A DNA stretch of 64,000 nucleotides from Paenibacillus sp. MAHUQ-63 (GTDB lineage: Bacteria > Bacillota > Bacilli > Paenibacillales > NBRC-103111): the NCBI RefSeq assembly GCF_028765165.1, contig NZ_JARADB010000013.1, positions 1 to 64,000 on the forward strand, read 5' to 3'. A model generated the notes under the pieces. The model saw only the letters and a program-made list of their open reading frames with translations. It searched no databases and was not told where the DNA came from. Below, piece by piece: positions 16,469-25,294 of the stretch (its first letter is position 1; the number at the start of each line of letters is the position of its first letter). A program made the translations under genes and the position numbers.

Positions 16469-16499
16469 GGAAATAAGGGCTTTTGCGGTCTTATTTCGG
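16469..16499. repeat. Short palindromic intergenic repeat (GGAAATAAG...CTTATTTC type)
   Basis: GGAAATAAG at 16469-16477 and CTTATTTC at 16490-16497 form an inverted repeat with a 12-nt loop, in the spoIIQ-spoIIID gap. The same arms occur several times at 18.8-19.0 kb. Confidence 0.55.
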
Positions 16500-16564
16500 A
16501 AGGACGAGCTATTTCGCACTTCGCCGCGGGGCCAAAGCCGAGGAGATGCATCACGCCTAGGCAA

Positions 16565-16594
16565 TACAAAAAAGCAGCGGGATATACCCGCTGC
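16565..16594 (-). terminator. Rho-independent terminator of spoIIQ
   Basis: GCAGCGGG (16574-16581) and CCCGCTGC (16587-16594), 5-nt loop, followed on the minus strand by CTTTTTTGTA. Starts 20 bp after the spoIIQ stop. Confidence 0.9.
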
Positions 16595-16613
16595 CCTCCA
16601 TCTATGTAGGCTC

Positions 16614-17348
16614 TTACTGTTTCGCGTTCAAAATCGTTTCCGGATTGACCGCTGCATTGTCGGCCGCTTGACGAACTTCGAAGTGCAGGTGCACGCCGTC
16701 TTCCTTCTCGAATTCGTTGCGTCCCGCTTTCGCGATGACGTCGCCCTTCTTCACTTCAGCGCCTTTGGTTACTTTCACTTCAGCCAAGCTTTGGTACACG
16801 GAGATCAAACCGTTGCTGTGTGTAATTTCGACAAGGCTGCCGACAACCGGATTTTGCTCGACTGCCGTTACTTTCCCGCTCAGAGCGGCCAATACGTCGA
16901 ATGCGGAACCATCTTTGGCTTTCAAATCGATGGCTGTGTGCGGCGTCAATTGATCGCCATACTGAATCATAGCCGCCTGTTTCACTTCATTGGTTGCATT
17001 TGTGTCGTAGAAAGGTACGGAAACGTCAAGAGCTGCTCTGTCTTTTACCGGCCATTGCATGGTCTCTGCCTGAGCGTTAACGGCAACCGCTCCGTCTTTC
17101 GCATTGTCCGGCGCTTGCTCATCGTTGCTGCTAACCTTAATGCCCAGATCTTCTTGGCTGACTGATTTGGTGCCTGCGTCCTGGTACACCCACATTAAGG
17201 TTAAGATAATTGCCGCTGCTGCCACATACGTCGCTGGGAATACCCATTTTTTAGCAAGCAACTTCTTCCATGCGGATGGACTACCTTGTGCTCCTTGAAC
17301 AGTTTTAGGAGCTTCTTCTTTTTGAAAACCTTTGTTTTGATCATTCAT
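16614..17348 (-). CDS. spoIIQ: Stage II sporulation protein SpoIIQ (LytM/M23-like)
   Basis: Forespore membrane protein that pairs with SpoIIIAH across the intermembrane space in the engulfed spore. 244 residues from ATG at 17348 (GAGGTG 6 nt upstream; the frame opens at 17378). Cytoplasmic N-terminus, one membrane span about residues 35-54, then a LytM domain. Zinc ligands are present: His137 and Asp141 (HTAID) and the HLH at 220-222. The catalytic His of active M23 enzymes (YxHL) is replaced by Ser in YQSL, so the protein is probably enzymatically dead and structural, as I recall for Bacillus subtilis SpoIIQ. Between spoIID and spoIIID, the expected neighbourhood. Sigma-F control is expected, but no convincing promoter was found. 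Confidence 0.9.
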   Translation of the reverse strand: MNDQNKGFQKEEAPKTVQGAQGSPSAWKKLLAKKWVFPATYVAAAAIILTLMWVYQDAGTKSVSQEDLGIKVSSNDEQAPDNAKDGAVAVNAQAETMQWPVKDRAALDVSVPFYDTNATNEVKQAAMIQYGDQLTPHTAIDLKAKDGSAFDVLAALSGKVTAVEQNPVVGSLVEITHSNGLISVYQSLAEVKVTKGAEVKKGDVIAKAGRNEFEKEDGVHLHFEVRQAADNAAVNPETILNAKQ

Positions 17349-17429
17349 GGTTATCACCTCATCAACCATTCTTGACACATTTAAAGGTTTTATACTTGAA
17401 GAAAGATATTTTTATAGAAACATGTGAAA

Positions 17430-18473
17430 TTAGGATTTTTGCAGAAAAGGCGTCGCTCGTTCGATAGAGATTCCCGTGTAGTAGTAGGTGACGATTTGCT
17501 CCGCCGTCTTGCCCTCCTTGGCCATTCCATTAGCCCCCCATTGGCTGAGACCCACGCCGTGGCCGTAGCCGTACGTCGTAAAGGTAATCTTGGAGCCGGA
17601 CCATGTCCAAGCAAATTGCGAGGAAGCCAAGCCTAGCTTCTCTCTCACCTCTCGGCCGGTGAAGGTCTTGCCGCCTATCGCCATCTTTTTGATGCGATGT
17701 CCCGCCGACCATTCCAGTACCTTCATGCTTTTCGCCCCAGTCCCTGTGGTGGCAATGCTCGTAACCCCTAGCTTTTGCAGTAGGCTTTTATAAGTGAAAT
17801 CTACCGTTTCTTTGTAACGCGACGAGAGCTTTACGTCCCAGGGGCTGGGCACACTGCGTAAATAAGGGCTCATGAACGGCCAATAGTCCTCTGAATTCTC
17901 GGTAAATCCATTGCTTGTCGAGAAAAAAGTAGCATTAATAGGCTTATGCTCATAGGTGAGAATCATATCTTTCGTCTCATTCACCGCTCTAGCGATTTTG
18001 GCCATATTCGTTTCATAGGTACCTGAGCCCCATCTTTCTCTCAGCTCTTGATCCGTGAGATAGGCTTGATGAGCGGTCGTATCGGTGACAAGCGCATCAT
18101 CGACAGGCATATTGCTGTAATCCTTATCCAGCACCCGGCGAACCACATACGTTCTGGCGGCCATCGCCTGCGCTTTGAGCGCCTCCAGCTCGAATTCGAC
18201 GGGCATTTCCGCAGCCAGGACGCCTTGCACATACTGCTCCAGCGGTACCTTCTCGACAACCGACTTCTTCGTCAAATAAACAGGAATCATCAACCCTTGC
18301 TGCGCAACCGTCTCTTGATCCGCCGCCACCCTGACAGGGGGCACGACATCATCGTCCGGAATCTTCTTGACTAGCAATCCGGGAACAAGAATGGTGACAC
18401 AAAGCATAGAAGATAAACAAACAGCCATCCAGAGGATGACCCCGCGGCCAGGAACACGTTTCTTCTTCAACAT
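17430..18473 (-). CDS. spoIID: Stage II sporulation protein SpoIID (septal peptidoglycan lytic transglycosylase)
   Basis: Cleaves septal peptidoglycan during engulfment together with SpoIIM and SpoIIP. 347 residues from ATG at 18473 (GGAGG 11 nt upstream). One N-terminal membrane anchor (about residues 13-33), then the SpoIID/LytB domain: VLAAEMPVEFELEALKAQAM with the conserved catalytic-type Glu, AARTYVVRR, TSNGFTENSEDYW, and the C-terminal GYGHGVGLSQWGANGMA. A possible sigma-E-like site (GTCATACC, 14 nt, CAAACG) lies about 40 bp upstream, but the match is weak. Confidence 0.93.
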   Translation of the reverse strand: MLKKKRVPGRGVILWMAVCLSSMLCVTILVPGLLVKKIPDDDVVPPVRVAADQETVAQQGLMIPVYLTKKSVVEKVPLEQYVQGVLAAEMPVEFELEALKAQAMAARTYVVRRVLDKDYSNMPVDDALVTDTTAHQAYLTDQELRERWGSGTYETNMAKIARAVNETKDMILTYEHKPINATFFSTSNGFTENSEDYWPFMSPYLRSVPSPWDVKLSSRYKETVDFTYKSLLQKLGVTSIATTGTGAKSMKVLEWSAGHRIKKMAIGGKTFTGREVREKLGLASSQFAWTWSGSKITFTTYGYGHGVGLSQWGANGMAKEGKTAEQIVTYYYTGISIERATPFLQKS

Positions 18474-18811
18474 CGTCTCAGCAGCCTCCATAAGCGCGTT
18501 TGCTAGCAGGTATTTTGGTATGACTTAGCTTATGAGAGGTGTTGGTAGAATAGAACAAAGGGGGGAATCAACATAGGGATTAGATGATAGGCCTGGTTAA
18601 GTGGGGATTTCTTCATGGAGCAATGCAACATTTATATGAATTTGCTTGTCTATTGAGTATAGGATTCTACATACAATGGTCGAAACGGGAATAGAACAGC
18701 TGGCAAAAAGTTCAAACGATCCGGGCATATTTGGTCCGCGGTCCTCGAGCGTCTTCTCCGGGCATACCTTCCGGAGTCCTATCGTTTCCGGTACGGTTAT
18801 GGATCGTGAAA

Positions 18812-18990
18812 CGGAAATACAAGCTCTTATTTGGATCAAATCAGCGATTATCGGCATCAAAGCGGAAATACAATGTCTTATTTGCCAAAGAAAGCTGACA
18901 TCATAGCGCAAAACGGTGAAATAACGTATCCTATTTCCCCTTCCCTACCCAAACAGCTGTTTGGAAGTAAAATAGCGCATCACATTTCCG
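18812..18990. repeat. Cluster of four short palindromic repeats in a gene-free 0.6-kb region
   Basis: The stretch 18474-19149 holds no supportable gene. It contains four related units with imperfect inverted arms: CGGAAATACAAG..CTTATTTG (18812-18833), CGGAAATACAA..CTTATTTG (18862-18884), TGAAATAACG..CTATTTCC (18917-18938) and AAATAGCGC..CATTTCCG (18969-18990). Units 1 and 2 are near-identical direct copies, spaced 50 bp apart. The arms match the element at 16.47 kb. They resemble the REP-like intergenic repeats of Paenibacillus genomes. Confidence 0.5.
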
Positions 18991-19109
18991 CTCCCATCCA
19001 TACTGCGGCCGCTCGCACCACGTAGCAACGGTATTTGACATCGTTGCAGGCTAAATAGTTTCGTACCACCGCACTTTCGTGCAGGAGTTGTGGGATGATC
19101 TATCCCAAC

Positions 19110-19138
19110 AAAAAAACCGCCGGATTCCTCCGACGGTT
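19110..19138 (-). terminator. Rho-independent terminator of murA
   Basis: AACCG plus CGGA (19115-19124) pairs with TCCG plus CGGTT (19129-19138), with an opposed mismatch, followed on the minus strand by TTTTTTTG. It starts 12 bp past the murA stop. Confidence 0.88.
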
Positions 19139-19149
19139 CTCTATTCATC

Positions 19150-20469
19150 CTATGCTAATGTCGGCTGGATATTGAAGAATCCCAGCTCCGCCGTTTCCTG
19201 TTCCACTTGCTGCGGAACCGACCGCCAAATATCGGCGCCCAAACCGCGCAATACCTCGGTAATATCGACATATCCGCGATCAATATGGTGAACCCCGGTA
19301 ATCTCGGTTTCACCTTCCGCTGCCAGCGCCGCCAAAATAAGCGCAGCTCCCGCACGCAGGTCGGTCGCGCATACTTTCGCGCCCTGCAGCTTGGCGTTCC
19401 CGCTGACAATAGCAGTGCGGCCATCGACTTTAATATGCGCGTTCATGTTCGCGAATTCCTCCACGTGCATGAACCGGTTCTCGAACACGGTTTCCGTGAC
19501 AAGACTTGTTCCGTCCGCCACCATCAGCAGCGCCATCATTTGCGACTGCATATCGGTCGGGAAGCCCGGGTACGGCAGCGTCTTCACGTCAACCGCACGC
19601 AGCGTTCCGCCTCCGCGCACACGAATGCCATTCTCATCTTCCTCGATGACGACGCCCATTTCTTGCATTTTGGAAATGACGGGACGAAGATGGTCACCAA
19701 TAGCGCCTTCCATGTACAGCTCGCTGCCCGTAATAGCCGCAGCGATCATATATGTACCTGCTTCTACGCGATCCGGTATTACCGTATGTACGGCCCCACG
19801 AAGTTTCTCTACGCCTTCAATGCGAATAACGCCTGTGCCCGCGCCGCGAATCGTGGCGCCCATGGCATTCAAATAGTTCGCTAAATCGACAATTTCCGGC
19901 TCTTTGGCGGCATTCTCGATGATGGTCGTGCCTTCCGCGAGCGTGGCTGCCATCATAATATTCTCGGTTGCGCCTACGCTGGCGACATCCAGATAAATTT
20001 TGGCACCCTTCAGGCGCCCCTTCACTCTGGCCTCAATATACCCCTGTCCAAGCTCGATCTCGGCGCCCATGGCTTCAAAGCCTTTGAGATGCTGATCAAT
20101 TGGCCTCGTACCGATCGCACAGCCGCCCGGCAGCGAAATTCTCGCTTGGCCCCGTCTGGCGAGAAGCGGACCCATCACAAGGAAAGAGGCTCTCATTTTA
20201 CGGACTAAATCGTAGGATGCTTCACAGGTGTCAATGCTTTCTGCACAAACACGAATAACTTGACGGTCATAGGCCACTTGAATGCCTAAGCTTTGCAATA
20301 CTTTATTAATGACTAGTACATCGTCAAGGGGAGGCGCATCGTGGATGACGCTTTCACCTTCCGACCCCAGAATGGAAGCTGCAATAATCGGCAGAACCGC
20401 ATTTTTCGCTCCGTTGATTTTCACATTGCCAGCTAGCTTTCGGCCACCGCGGACGATAATTTTGCTCAT
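19150..20469 (-). CDS. murA: UDP-N-acetylglucosamine 1-carboxyvinyltransferase MurA
   Basis: First committed step of peptidoglycan synthesis: enolpyruvyl transfer from PEP to UDP-GlcNAc, the fosfomycin target. 439 residues from ATG at 20469 (GGAGGG 7-8 nt upstream; in-frame ATGs at 20472 and 20487 are alternatives). EPSP-synthase fold marks: [18 protein letters not shown] near the start, the catalytic loop around the Cys of [22 protein letters not shown] (about residues 115-136), and [19 protein letters not shown] near the end. Neighbours DUF1146 and spoIID match the murAA locus of Bacillus subtilis. Confidence 0.95.
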   Translation of the reverse strand: MSKIIVRGGRKLAGNVKINGAKNAVLPIIAASILGSEGESVIHDAPPLDDVLVINKVLQSLGIQVAYDRQVIRVCAESIDTCEASYDLVRKMRASFLVMGPLLARRGQARISLPGGCAIGTRPIDQHLKGFEAMGAEIELGQGYIEARVKGRLKGAKIYLDVASVGATENIMMAATLAEGTTIIENAAKEPEIVDLANYLNAMGATIRGAGTGVIRIEGVEKLRGAVHTVIPDRVEAGTYMIAAAITGSELYMEGAIGDHLRPVISKMQEMGVVIEEDENGIRVRGGGTLRAVDVKTLPYPGFPTDMQSQMMALLMVADGTSLVTETVFENRFMHVEEFANMNAHIKVDGRTAIVSGNAKLQGAKVCATDLRAGAALILAALAAEGETEITGVHHIDRGYVDITEVLRGLGADIWRSVPQQVEQETAELGFFNIQPTLA

Positions 20470-20666
20470 CATGGTCCCTCCGCGCACTTATTTTAATTAC
20501 AAGGTCTCACACATTTTCTAAGTTTATCATCTCAAGCTACATAGTTACAACTGTGTTCTTTTGGCATTCGCGCACATCTACATAGAGTTCGAACAGGATC
20601 TTCATTTTCGATCCGTTCTACTATCCATTGTTGACAACATTTTAATGCATTATTCGAGTTTTGGAA

Positions 20667-20927
20667 TTAAAACATCCGGCCGAAGCCCATGGAGAGACCC
20701 AAATACTGAATGAAAAAGCTGGCTACCAATTGCCCGAGTCCGATCGCAAGCAGGATCTGCAGCATGATCGCTTGGGCACCTTTCGGCTGCTTAAGCAGCA
20801 CATCGAAGCGGAACGCCTGCAGCGCCCACCAGGCCAAACCGATGCAGATAATATACACAACGATATCAACCATATTCATGACCGAAGCATACTTCGCCGC
20901 TTCATTCCATTTGTCCGTTTCTCCCAT
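20667..20927 (-). CDS. ywzB: DUF1146-family small membrane protein (YwzB-like)
   Basis: 86 residues with two membrane segments (about 19-37 and 52-74) and a short polar N-terminus. Matches the DUF1146/YwzB family by length, topology and position upstream of murA, as in Bacillus. Function unknown. It ends about 200 bp before murA; the gap shows no gene. Confidence 0.75.
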   Translation of the reverse strand: MGETDKWNEAAKYASVMNMVDIVVYIICIGLAWWALQAFRFDVLLKQPKGAQAIMLQILLAIGLGQLVASFFIQYLGLSMGFGRMF

Positions 20928-20946
20928 AGGTCACTCCTTCTCGGTT

Positions 20947-23475
20947 CTACCGATTCAAGACTTTCGCCAGCATCGAGACGAACTCGGCGCGCGAAGCCTG
21001 CCCGTCGGGCTGGAAAGTTCCGTCCGCGTAGCCGGTAATCCAACCGTCCGCGTACATTTGTTTCAAGATCCCAACCCCCCAATAGGACTCATCGACATCG
21101 CTAAAAGGAGAGTTGCCCCGCTTCTTCCCTGTCATATTCATGCTGCGGGCAAGCATTTGCGTCATTTCCATGCGGGTCAGGGTGCGGTCAGGTCCGAAGG
21201 TGCCGCCCGGGTACCCGGACACGATATCCGCTTGCAGCGCTTTGGCTACGTATTCGTAAGCCCAGTGCGAAGCGTCCATGTCGCTGAACTTCAGTTCTTT
21301 GCGCTTGGTCAGCTTCAAAGCTCGAGTAAGCACTGTCGCCGCTTCAGCGCGCGTAATCGGTTGATTCGGAGCAAAGCGATAATTGCCGTATCCGCCAATC
21401 ACGCCTTGATCCGTTAGCTTGCTGATGGCCTCTTGCGCCCAATGCCCTTCAATATCGGCATAGCCGCTAATCAGCGTATAACTGCCGATCTTGAGACGGT
21501 ACATCTGACTCATGAACCATTGGCTGGCTTGAAGCTTAATATAATAAGTGCCAGCATCCAGCGTCTTCTCAACGAATAGCTGTTCCGTTCCGTATTCATT
21601 GCGGTAATAGCCTAATTGCTTCATAGAGCTGTCGTACAGTGTGGCATACATGGTCCGGGATGCCGGAATGTTCGTAAGACGTACTTGCGCGAGTCCGTTC
21701 TTAGCCATCCGGAATTGGAACCAATCGAAGTCTTCATTGTTGTTAAACAAACCTTCATACACCGAATTCATTGCGGCGAAAGTCGCTTGATACGACTTGT
21801 CGTTAGGTTCGTTAGGATCGATCAGCTTCGGATCGTAATCAATCTCAAGCGTATATTCGCCTGTAATCGGCTCCGAATAGTCTTTCACATTGCTGACACG
21901 AATATAGTACTGGCCCGGGAAAACGTCCATTTGGGAGCTGACCTCGATACCGCCGTCGCCGCCTTGATCGAGCGTGATCGATTTCTCCCCTTCTTTCTGG
22001 AAAAGGAGCATCGGATCGATGCGCCCCGTATCCACGGACAGTTTCAACCGCATCGTTCCTGAGTGCGTCAATGACAGGACGAACCAGTCGATGTCCCCTT
22101 TCGCATGAAAGGTTCCGCGAATCGTTTGACTCCGTTCAGGCAATGCAAATGCTTTGTACTGCTTGTCATTATCTTCGAACGGATCGGTATAAATGGCAAA
22201 ATTCGTTCGCAAGCTATAACTGATCCCGGTCTGCCGGGCAGCGTCTACGCTCTGAAGCTGCACATACGTAAGACCTTTCGTTACTTTCACCCGGTAAGGT
22301 TGGCTCGCGTCCGATGAGCTGTTCGATACGAACGTCTCGCCGGAATCAAAACGTACCCGAATGCCCGAAGCGTCCGTGTTCTGCAGCCAGAACTCGATAT
22401 AGCCGTCGTAGGCGGCATCGATGACATACCAATCCTCATCCCGCCCCGAGGAAAGCGCCGCTTTCACGGAAGTATGTACGGGAAGCTTAGCTGCTTGATT
22501 CTGATGATCATTAGGTTCGAAACGATCTTCATTATAAGGCTGTGTCAGCGCCAAATCCACTCTCAGAAGACCGTAACCGGTTCTGGAATCCCAACCGTCG
22601 GAAGTCAAATTCTCCGCCGTTTGTTCAAGCTGCGAACGCACTTGGTACGCACTCATGGCGGGGTACTTGCTCCACACCAATGCGGCTGCTCCGGCCACCT
22701 GCGGCGCAGACATCGAGCTGCCGTCCTGATACTGATAGCCGCCTCCGAGCGCCGTCGTATATACATCCCACGGGGCTACCAAATCCAGCTCCGGTCCGTA
22801 ATTCGACCGGGAATCCGCTTGTTTGTCGGCCGTAACGCCGCCAACGGCCAGCACCGTAGGGTACGCAGCAGGGTATTTGACACTGGTGCCTTCATTCCCG
22901 ACAGCCGCTACCAACAGCACATTGTGATCTTCCGCGTACTGAACAATTCCCTGCATATAATCGGAATATTTATTCAAACCCAAGGAAAGCACGACGATCT
23001 TCGCGCCGTGATCTACGGCGTACTTGATCCCTTCCCCGAGCTTCGCTTCGCCGCCAGTGCCATCGGCCTCCAGCGCCTTGATCGGCATGATCTTCGCGAT
23101 AGGCGCGATGCCGGCAATCCCTTTATCGTTATTCATGGACGCTGCGATGATGCCTGCGACATTCGTTCCATGTCCATTATCGTCAATTGGCTTCTTCGAA
23201 GGCTGAAGCAAGTTCACGCCCTCCACCAAATTTCCTACTAAATCAGGATGTGTCAAATCAACGCCTGTATCCACCACAGCCACAACAATAGGTGCACGGG
23301 TATCTCCTGCAGCAGCCCATGCTTGATCGATATGGATCATATCCAAGTAGGTCTGTTTGACCCTCATGGGATCCGTCGATACCGGGAAAGCCGCTTCCGC
23401 TTTCGTGACCATCACGGCAAGTTCCATTAGGAGCGCCATCAGAACAATGAGCCATACGTGTCGAATGAATTTCAT
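20947..23475 (-). CDS. Cell-surface subtilisin-like serine protease with three C-terminal SLH domains
   Basis: 842 residues. ATG 23475 is preferred over the GTG at 23484 because AAGGAAC then has 10-nt spacing. Signal peptide residues 1-27. No long propeptide is visible, since the peptidase S8 domain begins almost at once (about 40-310): catalytic Asp in VAVVDTGVDLTHPD, His in DDNGHGTNVAGIIAAS, Ser in YQDGSSMSAPQVAGAAALVW. Three pre-peptidase C-terminal type beta-domains follow (EDWYVI, IDWFVL and FDWFQF motifs). Residues about 655-842 are three SLH domains with TRAE, TRME and SRAE, which should tether it to the pyruvylated wall polymer. Substrate unknown; S-layer maturation, protein turnover or feeding are possible. 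Confidence 0.9.
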   Translation of the reverse strand: MKFIRHVWLIVLMALLMELAVMVTKAEAAFPVSTDPMRVKQTYLDMIHIDQAWAAAGDTRAPIVVAVVDTGVDLTHPDLVGNLVEGVNLLQPSKKPIDDNGHGTNVAGIIAASMNNDKGIAGIAPIAKIMPIKALEADGTGGEAKLGEGIKYAVDHGAKIVVLSLGLNKYSDYMQGIVQYAEDHNVLLVAAVGNEGTSVKYPAAYPTVLAVGGVTADKQADSRSNYGPELDLVAPWDVYTTALGGGYQYQDGSSMSAPQVAGAAALVWSKYPAMSAYQVRSQLEQTAENLTSDGWDSRTGYGLLRVDLALTQPYNEDRFEPNDHQNQAAKLPVHTSVKAALSSGRDEDWYVIDAAYDGYIEFWLQNTDASGIRVRFDSGETFVSNSSSDASQPYRVKVTKGLTYVQLQSVDAARQTGISYSLRTNFAIYTDPFEDNDKQYKAFALPERSQTIRGTFHAKGDIDWFVLSLTHSGTMRLKLSVDTGRIDPMLLFQKEGEKSITLDQGGDGGIEVSSQMDVFPGQYYIRVSNVKDYSEPITGEYTLEIDYDPKLIDPNEPNDKSYQATFAAMNSVYEGLFNNNEDFDWFQFRMAKNGLAQVRLTNIPASRTMYATLYDSSMKQLGYYRNEYGTEQLFVEKTLDAGTYYIKLQASQWFMSQMYRLKIGSYTLISGYADIEGHWAQEAISKLTDQGVIGGYGNYRFAPNQPITRAEAATVLTRALKLTKRKELKFSDMDASHWAYEYVAKALQADIVSGYPGGTFGPDRTLTRMEMTQMLARSMNMTGKKRGNSPFSDVDESYWGVGILKQMYADGWITGYADGTFQPDGQASRAEFVSMLAKVLNR

Positions 23476-23734
23476 GAAAATCACAGTTCCTTTTTTCTCG
23501 TAATGGTCTTGGTCGTTTTACCTTCTCTATCTATACCACATTACCCGTGTTCTCGATACATATAACGGATTTTCTTCGCAAAAAGTTCAGAACTTTTGAA
23601 AATAAATTAGGGGCTTTTCCACTTCAGTCTATTTTACATGGAATTGTGGGTTTTGTGTTTAATTTGGACGCAATTACCAGAGGGTGAAAGAAGTATGCAA
23701 GCGAGGGGCTTTTCCCGGGAAATAACAGGTGAAA

Positions 23735-23773
23735 AACAAAAAAGCTCTCCCCAGCCGGAACCGGGGAAAGCTT
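23735..23773 (-). terminator. Rho-independent terminator of the nuo operon
   Basis: AAGCT..CCCC (23742-23752) pairs with GGGG..AGCTT (23763-23773), followed on the minus strand by TTTTTTGTTTTT. It begins 6 bp past the nuoN stop. The remainder of the 300-bp gap up to the protease gene shows no gene. Confidence 0.9.
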
Positions 23774-23778
23774 AAAAA

Positions 23779-25290
23779 TTACATCATCAGAAAATCTTTC
23801 GTAAGCATGAATATGGACTCGATTCCTTTGAGCACCAGATGCGGCACGAAGCCTAGCGCTATACCAATCAGAGCGCATAACCAGACGGTGATGCCAAGAC
23901 CTGCCGGCACCTTCACCTCGGTAGACTCATAATCGCTGCGCATGAACATCTGGCGCACGATGCCGAAGTAGTAATAGAGGGAGACCACGCTGGTCGCGAT
24001 CATCAGAGAGCCCAGCCAATACTGCTGCGTCTGCATCGTGCCGAGAATGATGTAGAGCTTTCCGAAGAATCCGCCGGAGACGGGAATCCCGGCTAAGGAC
24101 AGCACGATCAGCACCATAGCGGCAGCTGTGAATGGCGCCCGGTAATACAAGCCGCTGAAGCCTTTGGCCTCGGTGTGGCCTTCCGCACGCTCGATAATCA
24201 TCAGCACGGCGAACGCGCCGATGTTCATAAACAAGTACGCGATCAGATAGAAAATAAATTCAGAGAAGTTCGCGTAATGGGTACCTGAGAAGTATGTGCC
24301 GATCGGCACCAGCAAATATCCCGCATTCGCGATACCTGAGTACGCTAACAGCCTTTTCATGTTCGTTTGCTTCAACGCGATGAAATTACCCGTTACCATC
24401 GCGATCGCAGCCATGACGGAGATCGCAAGGAACACATCGGACTGGAATTTCGTATCTTCGAAGGAGCTAAAGCCGAACAATAAGTAGAATACCCGGAATA
24501 GGATGGCGAACCCCGCACCTTTGGAAACGACGGCCAAGAAAGCCGTCACTGGCGTCGGTGCGCCTTGGTACACATCCGGTGCCCAGCTGTGGAACGGAGC
24601 GGCGGCGATTTTGAAGCCGAAGCCCGCCAGCAGCAGGAAGAACGAGACGTACAGCAGCGGCTCATAAGCCGCAACGAGTGACGGGAGCGCAGCGCCAATC
24701 TGCGAGAGATTGCTCGATCCGACCATGCCGTACAAGAAGGACATGCCATATAGAATGATCGCGGAGGAAACGCCGCCCATGACCAAATATTTGAAGGCTC
24801 CTTCGTTGGACTTGCTTTCCTTCTTCTTCATCGCTACGAGCAGATATGAGGTAATGCTGAGCAGCTCTAATCCCACATATAGCGTGATGAGGTCGCCGGA
24901 TGACGACATCACCATCGCGCCCAGCGCCGCAGGCAGATAGAAGTAGTAGTATTCGCCGACATGCGGGATTTCGTCTTCCTTCACGAAGCTTAAGCTCATC
25001 AGTACGACGAAGCCGGTGCCGGCCAGCGTGAACAATTTCAGCAGATTCGAGAAATCATCCACCCGATAGCTGTTGTTCAGCAGTTGAACCGCTTCGTCGG
25101 GATTCAATTGAAGCACGACGAATACGGCGGAAATCACAATGCCGACCAAGGTCAACCATCCAATAATGGAACGACTTAACCTGCTTGGCAGGATCAAATC
25201 CAAGAGAGATAGGATGATCGCGGTGGCCACCAGCGAAAGCTCAGGGAGCAGATGCACTAAATCGGCGACATGGAGTCGAAGCTGTTCCAC
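23779..25290 (-). CDS. nuoN: NADH-quinone oxidoreductase subunit N
   Basis: 503 residues, about 14 membrane segments, one of the three antiporter-like proton-pumping subunits of complex I. The conserved proton-channel segment is seen in FKYLVMGGVSSAIILYGMSFLYG and FKIAAAPFHSWAPDVYQGAPTPVTAFLAVVSKGAGF, with key Lys residues in both halves. Last gene of the operon, 4 bp after nuoM. Confidence 0.95.
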   Translation of the reverse strand: MEQLRLHVADLVHLLPELSLVATAIILSLLDLILPSRLSRSIIGWLTLVGIVISAVFVVLQLNPDEAVQLLNNSYRVDDFSNLLKLFTLAGTGFVVLMSLSFVKEDEIPHVGEYYYFYLPAALGAMVMSSSGDLITLYVGLELLSITSYLLVAMKKKESKSNEGAFKYLVMGGVSSAIILYGMSFLYGMVGSSNLSQIGAALPSLVAAYEPLLYVSFFLLLAGFGFKIAAAPFHSWAPDVYQGAPTPVTAFLAVVSKGAGFAILFRVFYLLFGFSSFEDTKFQSDVFLAISVMAAIAMVTGNFIALKQTNMKRLLAYSGIANAGYLLVPIGTYFSGTHYANFSEFIFYLIAYLFMNIGAFAVLMIIERAEGHTEAKGFSGLYYRAPFTAAAMVLIVLSLAGIPVSGGFFGKLYIILGTMQTQQYWLGSLMIATSVVSLYYYFGIVRQMFMRSDYESTEVKVPAGLGITVWLCALIGIALGFVPHLVLKGIESIFMLTKDFLMM

Positions 25291-25294
25291 CGGA

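Noticed and set aside
16614-17348. SpoIIQ as an active M23 endopeptidase
   Set aside because: Zinc ligands look complete, but the catalytic His of the YxHL motif is Ser (YQSL), so activity is unlikely.
18597-18911. Open frame of 104 codons on the minus strand between spoIID and murA
   Set aside because: Covers the palindromic repeats, no Shine-Dalgarno, no recognisable protein features.
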